In this document: one piece after another, positions 54,956 to 64,000 of the stretch | Layout of the letters: the number at the start of each line of letters is the position of its first letter | Position numbering within the stretch: the first letter of the stretch is position 1 | NCBI GenBank assembly: GCA_030762935.1 | Contig: CM060898.1 | Coordinates: forward strand, 102,542,781-102,606,780 | Origin: Hymenopus coronatus | Taxonomy: Eukaryota > Arthropoda > Insecta > Mantodea > Hymenopodidae | Direction of reading: 5' to 3' | DNA: 64,000 bases | The notes under the pieces: model-generated | The model's database searches: none | Seen by the model: the letters and a program-made list of their open reading frames with translations, nothing else | Told to the model about the DNA's origin: nothing | Position numbers and translations under genes: made by a program

Positions 54956-56199
54956 AGTATGAAATCGAGATTATTGTTGTTTATTTAAATTTCAATAATA
55001 CAACTTAGTAATACCCCCCTTGACCACGAAGAGTGTTTGTTGGTTGGTTCCATACTTTCCAGGAAAGATATATTATTACATTAAGATTGAAGTGTCATTG
55101 TAGCAAAGAAGGTTAGGAGCTCAATCTTTGTTTCAACAAACGTTATATTAACTTATATTGAGTTTTATTTTAGATGCTCTTTAACTGCTGTGGTTCTCAG
55201 CTCCCTTTCTATATTGGATCTGAAGGCTCGCTTAATTTTTCTCAGAGGCATGCCGTAAATCTACGACACGGCAACCTTGGGAAGGCTGCCATGTTACACT
55301 ATAAAAGAACGACTTAGTAAGCTATAAAATGTATTCTAGTATTAAATTTAAAAATATTAAAACTCAGGAAAGAAAAAGCTGAAACTCATATTAGATGTAT
55401 TAAGCATGTTTTAACATACTTAGTGTGTGGTAAGAGTTACCCCTGCCACTGTGCAGGTTAGGGAGTAATAGGTTCAGGTAAAGCTTTATCACACATGCGT
55501 AATATGTGCATCAAGGGGTGCGAGGAGACACAGTAGTTTCACTACCAATCAAAGGAATTAACGGGAAGGCATCATTAAGGAGCTCAGGGGAGAACCCAGG
55601 GGGTTATCCTAATTCATAAAACTCATCTGGTATACTCTTCTCTCATGGAAGTCACACTTTTCAAGTTACGCTTTGCCCCTTTAGTCACCATCGATCAAGA
55701 GCACGTTTAGCTGTGTCTGTGGTGCTGATGTAAAGGCTCGTCGTGACATACCTATAGGGATTTTTATAGCTAAAACTGTGCTAAGGCCAGCACTGCTTAG
55801 GAGACCTCGACCGAGTCATCGTTTACATCTTGCCTCTAATAACGATTGCTCAAACTCAGCTGCTTTATGAAATATTAATTTAGCCAAAATGACCAACGGG
55901 TATCCTACAATATTATGTTTTATGTTTGTGCAAAGTCCTGTATGATATGAAAGGGCTGGAATTACTATAGCAGAATGTGAAATTAATTAACTTAGGAACT
56001 ATTGCATATTATTGTAGAATAGTCACGCATAAAAAGGTAATTCCGCATTTACTGAAGTGTTTTGGTTTCTTGGTATGTTGCAAGCTCCTTTAAATAATCC
56101 GTGTTAACGTCGATACCACACCAAATTTGAACTTTTACGCCGAACACTTTCGGTTCTAACAAAAAAAAAACTGCTTAAAAACCTGCTTAAAAGTAACGT
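54956..56199. other. Intergenic stretch with one SINE-B fragment
   Basis: Apart from SINE-B sequence at 55174-55290, nothing is recognised. The part 55430-55860 is GC-richer and non-repetitive in the window. Confidence 0.45.
55174..55290 (-). mobile_element. SINE-B fragment
   Basis: GATGCTCTTTAACTGCTGTG, GGTTCTCAGCTCCC, TTAATTTTTCTCAGAGGC and GCCGTAAATCTACGACACGG match the reverse of SINE-B. Confidence 0.75.
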
Positions 56200-56455
56200 T
56201 ATATAGTAAAAACATTAATTTTCGCGTATAGTGCTGGTTTGACGGACCCCTACGTAATGCAAAGCAACGCAAATTTTTGCAAATTCCAAACGTCATCCTT
56301 GCATTGCTTACAGAGAAAGTATTATCCATGCCTTCCTCTATGCATTCCCTGCTGTTTAACAGCAGACGATCGCGATTCGAGATTTTATAGCGCCTACTGT
56401 ACACGTGCTCTTCTATTTGGCTGTGCTGCGCCATCTCCCGTTTCCCTCAATAGGT
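56200..56455 (+). repeat. Dispersed repeat shared with 47015-47282
   Basis: See that copy for landmarks. Two overlapping open frames here are short and unconvincing. Confidence 0.55.
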
Positions 56456-56480
56456 TATGACAGTCTCCTTAAGAATCCTC

Positions 56481-57205
56481 TTGATTTAATGGATATACCC
56501 ACCGACTGCGTTAGAATTCTTGGCTCTCATAAATCGTAAGGCGCAAAGAGACAATTCACAGTTCATTAATGGGCAGCATTATCACTTTCTGCATTCTTTA
56601 TGCTTGCATTATTTTCAGTATTTTTGGTAAACAATTATGTACTGCCGCGAGCGTCAGTTGTTGGTATGTAATTTTTATAACCAATTCATTTGTAAGATTT
56701 TGAGCAAACTTTCTTGTATGATATAGTCGGTTATGTTATTCGATTTTAAAGTTGCGGAGCGCTTGGAAAACATCCGCTTATGTGCAAGTTATAGTTCTAA
56801 AAACCTGTGACAACGTCTTGCGTTCCGTATATGGCCGCATTCTGAATGATTTTCCGTCGCGATTCTCTTTTGATTTAATGGATATACGCACCATCTGCCT
56901 CGATATTTCTTGGCTCTCATAAACTGTAAGGCGCAAAGAGATAATTCACAGTTCATTAAATGTAGAGCGTTACCACTTTTTTGCAGTCTCTATACTTGAA
57001 TTATTTTCAATATTTTTGATAAACAATGTTGACGTACTGCCTCCAGCGTCAGTTATTAGTATATGTAATTTTATAACCTATTTATTTGTAAGAGTTTGAG
57101 ACATTTTTATATGATGTAATTGGTTAAGTTATTCAATTTTAAACTTGCGGTGCGTTTAGAAGATATGCTATGTATACAATTTACAGATCTAGAAATCCGT
57201 GCATT
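56481..57205 (+). repeat. Tandem duplication, unit about 389 bp
   Basis: Unit 1 starts TTGATTTAATGGATATACCC at 56481 and unit 2 TTGATTTAATGGATATACGC at 56870. Both contain TTCTTGGCTCTCATAAA, GTAAGGCGCAAAGAGA, AATTCACAGTTCATTAA and GCGTCAGTT in order. No coding content is recognised. Divergence looks like 10-20 per cent. Confidence 0.85.
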
Positions 57206-57669
57206 GGGGATGGTCATTCGTCGCGCTTGCGTTTATGCTGCGTTACGTCTGCGCTTGTATCTAATTGTGAATGTGGCTAAATACGCAGAACTTATTAGTG
57301 TATGAAATGAATATTAATGAGTAATCTTCCGTTTTAAGAATACGTTACAAAGAGTAAAGCTGTAGGTGTCAGTGGCGCTGTGAGAGGGAGAGAGAGAGCT
57401 TTCTCACCGTATATTTGTTTATGGGAGCAGGAAGCTCGCTCACAGGGATCCAGTTGGTTGCGTGATTGTGATGTCATGTTAAGGCGACACGACGCTCTCG
57501 TTTTGATCGAAGCTTTGATTTCATCCATCAGCTGACCTGTCATCGTCCCATGTACCTCATCACCAAACTGCGATATCAACGTACACACACTACCTCTACA
57601 AAACATACCTTTCATGTAACCTATCTATGACTCTGCCTAGGAAAGGAGCCCTAAACTATTACTAAAAAA
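57206..57669. other. Intergenic stretch
   Basis: CGTCGCGCTTGCGTTTATGC near 57216 and an AGAGAGAG run near 57390 are the only notable features. The minus frame 57334-57615 matches no known family. Confidence 0.4.
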
Positions 57670-58543
57670 TCTGATGTGTTACACTCACATGACTTTCGCC
57701 ATATCCCTGCAACAAATAATTCTTAAAAAGCTTATACTTCTATTTACTTTATGCTAATCAGAAAAAATTAGCAGAAATAGTCGTAATTACTCGCTTCCTT
57801 GTAAGTAGAAGCGAAATAAGGGACAACCGTAGGTTAAAGTGATAGTCAAAAGCTGGTTGCTATGTCAATGAAGTTCCTTTGTTTATATGGATAGGAGTTG
57901 ACAAGTTCCTATATGAGAAAAGTATACATTTTTCATAGCAGAAACCAAAAAAAAGGAATGTCACAAAAACGACGAACTCCACGAAAAAAATGTATATAAC
58001 ATAAATTGTGAGTTTTAATGTGCTCTACATTTTTTGTGTAGTAAGTTTTTGTCCATCTCTTACGGTTTAGCAGTTATTAAAAGTTTAGTAAAATTCATCC
58101 AGAATAAACTACTCTTCAGAGGCTATTCCCAGAAAATTCAAGATAAACATTTTATTTTTCAGGTAAATATGTTTAATATACGACATTTTAATCAAAATCG
58201 TTAGAGCCATTTTTGAGAAAATCAACATTTTCGAAAAAAGTTCTATGTAAAGGGTAGCTGGGGGCGGGGGGATTTTTCTCAAAATCTTCGTGTCGTATCC
58301 CTGGAAGATACTAACCTTAAATACCAAGTTTGGTATTTTACCGACTTTTCGTTTTTGAGTTATCGTGTTCACAGACACACGGACACACGGACACACACAC
58401 ACGCGGACCTTTTTGTGAAAATGCTTTTTTTGGATATTGGGGACCCTAAAACATATATTTCCGGTGAAACCTCGGTATCGAATTTTTTGGTGGAGTGCAA
58501 TACTTTCTCTATACACTATGTACATAGTGCGTATGGAGAAAGT
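57670..58543 (-). mobile_element. TPE copy, full length, 874 bp
   Basis: From TCTGATGTGTTACACTCACA to the tip ending GTATGGAGAAAGT. The family's shared frame is open for 138 codons here (58525-58109), the longest in the window. It abuts the A run of another TPE. Confidence 0.92.
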
Positions 58544-59335
58544 AAAAAGCTTATACTTCTATTTACTTCATGCTAATCAGTAAAAAATTAGCAGAAATAG
58601 CCATATTACTTGCTTTCTTGTAAGTAGAGGCGAAATAAGGGAGTACCATACGTTAAAGTGATAATCAAAAGCTGGTTGCTATGTCACTGAAGTTCCTTTG
58701 TTTGTACGGACAGCAGTTAACAAATTCCTGTATGAGAAAAGTATGTTTTTCATAGCAGAAACCAAAAGTAAGGAATGTCTCAAAAACGACGAACTCCACG
58801 AAAAAAATGTGTATAACCTAAATCGTGTGTTTTAGCGTGCTATACATTTTTTGTAAGGTAAGTTTTTGTCCATCTCTTACGGTTTAGCGGTTATTCAAAA
58901 TTCCGTAAAATTCATCAAGAATAACCTACTCTTTGGAAGCTATTACCAGAAAATTCAAGATATACATTTTATTTGTCATGCAAATATCTTTAATATATGA
59001 TATTTTAATCAAAATCGTTAGAGCCATTTTAAAGAAAATCAAAATTTTCGGAAAAAGTTCCAAGTAAAGGGTAGTTTGGGGTGGGGGGATTTTTCTCAAA
59101 ATCTTCCTCTCGCATCCCTGGAAGATACTAAACTTAAATACCAAGTTTGGTATTTTACCTACTTTTCGTTTTTGAGTCATCGTGTTCTCAGACACACGAA
59201 CACACGGACACATACACACGGACCTTTTTCTTAAAAAAGGAGACATATATTTCCGGTGAAATCTTGGTATCGAATTTTTGGGTGGAATGCAATACATTCT
59301 CTATACACTATGTACATAGTAAGTGTAGAGAAAGG
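58544..59335 (-). mobile_element. TPE copy lacking its last ~100 bases at the non-tip end
   Basis: It starts AAAAAGCTTATACTTC, inside the family, exactly where the previous copy ends, and runs to a good tip ending GTGTAGAGAAAGG. The A run at the join is a plausible insertion target of the previous copy. Confidence 0.87.
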
Positions 59336-59777
59336 AAAAATGGGCTTTCTGCTTTTCTTTTATTCTACTTCAGAATTAAATTTCATAAATTTTAATAAAG
59401 AAAATGTTTAAAAAATTCTGATGTGCTCCATTCACGTGGCTTTGTACTTTCTCTACACGTTCTATGTACATAGTGTATAGAGAAGGTATTGCATTGCACT
59501 AAAAATTTCGATACAGAGATTTCACCGGAAATACATGATTTGGGACCCCCTGATTAAAAAAATCATGTCCGCTCGCGCACGTACATGTGTGTATTGGCAG
59601 CACAACTCAAAAACGAAAATCGGTTAAATATCAAACTTGGTATTTAAGTCGAGTGTCTTCCAAGGATGCTACACGAAGAAAATTCCTCCACCTCAAATTA
59701 TCCTTTACATGGAACATTTTTCGAGAATTTTCATTTTCTCAAAAATTGCTCTAACGATTTTGATTAAAATACCTTAT

Positions 59778-59888
59778 TCAAACTCTTCTCGGGCTTCAGT
59801 TCACCCTGAAGACGAGGAAGATGTACTTCTTCGAAACGTTGGTGTCAAGCCAAGTTTTTACCTGGCTAGAAGCCCGAGAAGAGTTTGA
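59778..59888 (+). ncRNA. Hammerhead-ribozyme-like motif
   Basis: CTGAAGA (59806-59812) fits the CUGANGA core. A 7-bp stem GAGGAAG/CTTCTTC (59814-59820, 59826-59832) follows. GAAAC (59833-59837) fits the second core strand, and a 3-bp stem III (A-U, C-G, G-U) leads to GTC at 59844-59846, where a hammerhead would cleave after C. The 20-bp arms would extend helix I. Misfits: one extra C between CTGAAGA and stem II, and no pairing directly beside the core in helix I. Penelope-like elements are known to carry type I hammerheads with a very short stem III, which is the basis for the call. Activity is unproven. Confidence 0.5.
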
Positions 59889-59925
59889 ATTAACACGTCG
59901 CCAGGAAAGCTTCAGTTCTTATTTT
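59778..59925 (+). mobile_element. 148-bp insert with 20-bp inverted arms and 12-bp target duplication
   Basis: AAAATACCTTAT occurs at 59766-59777 and 59926-59937, so the insert is precise. Arms 59778-59797 and 59869-59888 are perfect 20-base complements (TCAAACTCTTCTCGGGCTTC and its reverse). A 37-base tail follows the right arm. The arms enclose a hammerhead-like core. It resembles small retroposed units tied to Penelope-like elements or retrozymes; no other copy is in the window. Confidence 0.82.
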
Positions 59926-60591
59926 AAAATACCTTATGTTTGAAATATTTTATGGCAAACGAAATACATATCTTGGATTTTCTGGGAATAGCTTTTGAAG
60001 AGCTCTTTATTCTGGATGACTTTCGTATAACTGGCAAATCGTAAGGGATATAAAAAGAACTTACAAAAATTGTAGATCTCATTAAAACACACAATTTATG
60101 ATATATGCATTTTTTTTCGAAATATTTCGGATAAGTGGTTTCAATTTTAGCCACTTAACTTATCTCAAACGGAAAGACATCTTTCTTCTGGTTTCTCATT
60201 TGTTTACTCCTGGTAATGAAAGAGACTAGAATTTTAAGTGTTTCATATAGTGAACGATACTATCGCTTTAGCCTGTGTATTTTCTTATTTACCTTCTACT
60301 TACAAGGAAGCTAGTAATAAGACAAATTTTGCTTATGTTTATCTTGATTAACATGCTGTAGATAACAGATTAATCTTTTGAATAAAAGGTTTGTTTTCCG
60401 AATAGTTAGAGGACATCATGTGAATGGAACACATTCGATTTTTTCCCTTCTACTTACAAGGGGCCATGGAATAAGGACAATTTCTGCTAAGGTTTATCTA
60501 AATTAGCGTGATATAGGTAGAAGAATAAGCTTTTTAACAATAATTTGCGACAGAGATGTAGGGAAAGTTGTGTGAATGGAACACAGATTGT

Positions 60592-60812
60592 TTTTATAGT
60601 GTTTAACGCCTGCTTTTACTACTGTGGCACCGCAGATGATTGCAGTGATGATACATGGAAAGAAGATGGAACACCGTTGCAATGCGATGAGGGAGAATCC
60701 GGAGAAAACCCGCCCTTGCGCCGTTTTATCCACCACAAATTCCAAATGCGGTCGCCTGGGATTTAACCTTGCTAAGAGACAAGTGGTGAAACCACCCGCC
60801 CACGGCGAGGCC
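60592..60812 (-). mobile_element. SINE-C copy
   Basis: Reverse complement of SINE-C: GTTTAACGCCTGCTTTTACT at the left (tail side), GGAGAATCCGGAGAAAACCC, and a damaged head near CCACCCGCCCACGGCGAGGC. Confidence 0.8.
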
Positions 60813-60987
60813 TGATTATACATAGTTCAACAGCAATATCGAGGATGTAGTAGCCATTACAACAATGAAACATATCGTTGAGTTCCACCACTGCTGGAGT
60901 GGTAACCCGCTGCCCGCAGTGAGGACTGTAGACAGCCCTGAGCGCCCGCAAGCGACCTTCACAGGGAGAACCTGTTTTAGGTCAAGT
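60813..60987. other. Short intergenic stretch
   Basis: GC-richer sequence with GTTGAGTTCCACCACTGC; nothing recognised. Confidence 0.4.
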
Positions 60988-61000
60988 GAACTTCGATGTA

Positions 61001-61315
61001 GGTCGTCTCCTTAGCAGTCTCCCCAAGCGGGAGACCTGGGTTCGATTTCGGCGTGGGGATTTTTCCTCCACTGGGAGACTTGGGCCGGGGTGCACTCAGC
61101 CTCGTGAGGTCCCCTGGGGGGCCAATTGAGGAGCTACTTGATGAAGAAGTGCCGGCTCCAGATCCTGAAGACCGCATTAACTGGCCGGGGGGGTTGAAGC
61201 TCTGACTACGTCTCACATCCCCCCAATACTGCATGTCTCACCCCCCATGATGTCTATCGTGGACCGCAGCGGCCGGGCATTAGGCCAAAGCTCTTTGTGA
61301 GATGTGCCATGGTGA
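61001..61315 (+). mobile_element. SINE-F, copy 3
   Basis: GGTCGTCTCCTTAGCAGTCT, GGGGATTTTTCCTCCACTGG and GGGGGGCCAATTGAGGAGCT are present. The perfect 13-bp repeat GAACTTCGATGTA flanks it (60988-61000, 61316-61328). Confidence 0.92.
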
Positions 61316-61316
61316 G

Positions 61317-62299
61317 AACTTCGATGTACAAGCGAGCAGATGAGGGGAGAGGCAGAAGTCTCGTGCATTTTTTAAGTTTGTGCTATAGGTGTATAGGGTA
61401 GAGAAGTAAGTATGTAGTTCTGTGGTAAAAAGAATAATACGAAAATCAGGTTTATATATGACTTACAAGTGTTCACTACTATTGCAACGTATTACATACA
61501 TTTTCGAATGTATAAAAAACAAAAAGAGATTCTATTGCACTTCGTAATTCAGTGCAGGCTGTATATGTACTTATGATTTGCTCAGAGTGAATAACCAGTA
61601 GTGCTTTAGGAAGGGGAGGTCCCAGTGAAACTGTGTGCACGGTCCAATTTCTCAACCAGAGTGCAACCAAAACGCAACCATGTCCGAAGTCTAATAATAA
61701 TTCTACATCTCTATATTAAACTGATTCAATTTTGTTGCCTTATTATATATTGGGTCACATTTTCTGTTGTTTTTTCCTATTCTATAGCTTGGTCGTGGTT
61801 CGTGTGGATTGTCAAATTGTGGCTCTTTGCTTACCTTCTTTCCTTCTCTTCGGATACCCTGATTTTTCCTGGTCTTTTGCAATAGGTTCATTCTGCTGAT
61901 GTTCAGTGATATCCTGGTGGTTTTGAAAATTTCAGCTATGAAGATGGAGAAGATATTTAGTTATTACTGGAGCAATATTCCCGGATAGTTTCGTACAAGT
62001 ATTTATTATGCTCTTCTGCAACACCATATGGTAACATTTTTGTTGGCAAAGTTCAGGAATGTGTTCAAGGAAATTTATAACTTTCCAGTAGAAAGGTCGA
62101 GATCAAGGGAGTGTTATTGGTATTATTATTTTTGATTATTTTTATTTTAATTCATTTTATTTTATTTGTTTCGCCTTTCTTTGTTGTTCCATTTCACGAT
62201 TTGGGGAATTTTGTTATTCTCCTAGGTTGTGTTGTTAATTTTGTAGAATGAGTCCTCCTCGCAGCAGTGGGAAGCTTAAGCTAACAACATTGTCCTACG
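61317..62299. other. AT-rich stretch, possibly the 3' region of the adjacent LINE
   Basis: It lies downstream of the minus-strand LINE coding relic. No poly-A or clear end is seen. Open frames at 61479-61670, 61625-61885 and 61703-61891 match no family. Confidence 0.35.
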
Positions 62300-64000
62300 C
62301 TTTCTTAGCATTGAGGTCATAGTCAACAATATTAGTTGGTAACCTCAAACCAGGAGATAAATGGCTGCATATCGCCGATAAATCCGGACTTCATCAACTT
62401 CCATCTTTTTGCCACAGTTCAGACATTCCTTTTCAAGACCCAGTGTAGCATCCCCGTTACCAACGAAATCACACAGCGATGTAAGTAGGTATTCTGGAAA
62501 CGAATTTCAGGCGACCGAGTTTCTCCAAGCTCGGCTGGTACCATTTGGTTAAATAGCTTTTGAGTACGAACCAAATGCCAGCAACCTGCTGACAAGATAC
62601 AACACGATGTTCAAAAGTATCAATTTCGGAGCAGAGTGCACAGAGGTTAGATTGTGCTTGCCCATGTTGTCAGAGTTTTTCTGCTGTCGTTATGGTCTCG
62701 TTTAACACTTCCTGCCAGTTAGTTGGAATATGCTTACAGAATAAATTCCGTCAGATAATACTCCATCTCCAGATTGTTTTTCTTCAATCCTGGGGGCAAG
62801 AGGTGCAGCAGTCAACAGACGGCAGTGGTTCCGAGTTTACCGGAAAGTTGTGATCTCCGTGTATGTGTCCAGAAGGTGCTTCAAATGGAGACGATGGGTT
62901 TAAAGCCTGGGAGTACCATATGAGGATCCTGAATTGGTCCTCCCAGAATGCTGAATACCATAGTGTTTTTCCCCAATAATGCCAAACATTTCTTTGCAAT
63001 GTCCATTAATCCACATCCACGTTTGAATCATGGTAAGCGCAGTTGAGGTCTGTTCACTCTGCATGCTTTACCAGTCCATAAGAAATAACCGATGAGTTGT
63101 TCAATTCTCTGTACGTCGTATTTGGCAGAAGCTGTGCTAAACACCAAATTACCACTGACCATGAGCATGTATATTCCAGATACGCTGCAGCAAACTCAAG
63201 CTCTGAGTCCGCTCAATGGGTAAGGATTGTTGATTTTACGCTCCAGTTAAGACTAACGGTATCTGTCATATTTTCCATGAAAGAGATACCCAGTATTCGT
63301 GTGGTGGAGACAAGTTTCATGCCCAATGTATTAAGCGGCTCCGGTTATTTTCTTACTACCAGTATCTCCGATTTTGCCACGTTTAACGTATACACCTCCA
63401 GCCCACGGTGTAATTCTGCCATATCGAGGTCATCAGCAGCTACAATTGGCACTTGTCAGCAGGGGTTGAGAGTGACCCCACGGAGAGTGTCTTTTAGAAT
63501 TTGGAGCAAAGGACTTAATGATAGGGAAAACATTCCCATGGGTAACGGGCACCCTTGACGTATGATTAGAATTGGTTGGAAAGCCATCCGTTCCATAACA
63601 CCCGACATTACCTATTCTATACAGACTTTGAATCAGTTGAGCCGTCTACACAGGAAAATGCGCTGCACTCTATCGAAAACTTTTCGGAAATCGAAACTTA
63701 TCAAAGGTGCTACTTTACGTTCTCTTCGGAGTTAAATTAATACATCCCGAAGTTCTGCTAATGAGGCAATGATATTCTTCTTTGATATCTCCAATTAATT
63801 ATAGTTTAATATTTCAGCATAATAACCTTTCAGTCTGCTTACCAAGACTTTTAACGAATAATTTATAGTCCACATTGAGCAATGTTATTGGGTGGTAATC
63901 ATTCATTGTGGTTGTCCGAGCTGTCTTTGGCAGGAATATTATAATGTCATCTGCAAATGTGTCAGGAAAAAAAGCTGCGTCCCACAATTCCACAGATTGT
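62300..64000 (-). pseudogene. Non-LTR retrotransposon ORF2 relic (L1/Tx1-like reverse transcriptase)
   Basis: Reading the minus strand from the window edge: FADDIIIFLPKTARTTTMND then YHPITLLNVDYKLFVKSLG (about 63980-63840), the first reverse transcriptase block. Next come LISFDFRKVFDRVQRIFL (about 63700), IRQGCPLPMGMFSLSLSPLL (about 63570) and VPIVAADDLDMAELHRGLEV (about 63440), where the usual Y/F-A-D-D has lost its aromatic residue. Then NVAKSEILVVRK, GYFLWTGKACRVNRPQLRLP near 63070, GCGLMDIAKKCLALLGKN near 63000, and near 62420 a cysteine-bearing LEKECLNCGKKMEVDE. In-frame stops and shifts show it is dead. The FLW.GK..RV and GL.D...KC.AL motifs suggest L1/Tx1-like, which is inference. The 5' part lies outside the window. 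Confidence 0.75.

Larger units (their letters stand above)
59446..60592 (+). mobile_element. TPE copy with extended tail and a nested ribozyme-like insert
   Basis: Tip ACTTTCTCTACACGTTCTAT. The centre is interrupted at 59778-59925. The tail continues past GAATGGAACACATTCGA into CCCTTCTACTTACAAGG..GTGTGAATGGAACACAG, so it has a second tail segment. The same extended tail is present, interrupted, at 17284-18312, marking a subfamily. A 35-bp minus TPE end lies just upstream (59411-59445). Confidence 0.85.

Noticed and set aside
63097..63558. 153-codon plus-strand open frame
   Set aside because: It lies antisense to a LINE reverse transcriptase relic that is readable on the minus strand with conserved motifs.

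Overview
The window is repeat-packed, AT-rich nuclear DNA from an animal, most likely an insect or other arthropod. Pointers to this are several mariner relics, a hAT relic with an 8-bp target duplication, many families of tRNA-headed SINEs, non-LTR retrotransposon relics, an intron-containing tRNA-Tyr-like sequence and degenerate CCTAA (TTAGG-like) motifs near 50.25 and 50.45 kb. I see no host protein gene that I can defend; almost every recognisable coding trace belongs to a transposon. The species cannot be named from this sequence alone.

One family dominates. I call it TPE (tip-palindrome element) here. By hand tally about 40 full or partial copies on both strands cover roughly 26 kb. In the orientation called '+', a copy starts ACTTTCTCTA followed by a palindromic tip (core ACTATGTACATAGT). 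It then carries a GT/CCGTGTG microsatellite, a perfect AATACCAA..TTGGTATT hairpin and several hundred AT-rich bases, and ends GTCATGTGAATGGAACACAT then CAGA. Three copies sit inside T-runs of other TPE copies (15953-16805, 17290-18164, 20546-21470). These nests fix both ends, a unit of about 0.85-0.93 kb, and a T-run target. I recognise no transposase in it. The layout resembles non-autonomous Helentron-type elements, but that is inference.

Layout. 1-3.8 kb: TPE copies. 3.8-5.2 kb: a SINE pile, including SINE-B inserted in SINE-A with an 11-bp duplication. 5.3-10.5 kb: TPE fragments and two MITE-like inverted-repeat elements. 11.2-12.0 kb: a fold-back mariner and the tRNA-Tyr-like sequence. 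12.4-12.6 kb: CCAAT/TATA motifs and a 36-39-bp tandem repeat. 13.4-21.6 kb: a TPE cluster with three nested insertions. 22-28 kb: TPE-poor, AT-rich DNA with a DNA transposon relic encoding a Cys/His finger (23.7-24.9 kb). 28-38 kb: a duplicated block (28.1-30.05 and 36.2-37.8 kb) of TPE plus LINE sequence, and a LINE split by SINE-F. 38-48.5 kb: TPE copies, two mariners and a CATA microsatellite. 49-52 kb: SINEs and a MITE-like element. 52.5-54.9 kb: a complete-length hAT with a frameshifted transposase. 56.5-57.2 kb: a tandem duplication. 57.7-60.6 kb: TPE copies, one holding a 148-bp insert with a hammerhead-ribozyme-like core. 61-64 kb: SINE-F and a LINE reverse transcriptase relic.

Most parts act as parasites of one another rather than as a pathway. 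TPE inserts in TPE, SINE-B in SINE-A and in a TPE tip, SINE-F in a LINE, and the ribozyme-like insert in a TPE. The most unusual items are the TPE family, the ribozyme-like mini-insert, the in-frame catalytic deletion in the 41.3-42.0 kb mariner, and the fold-back mariner.
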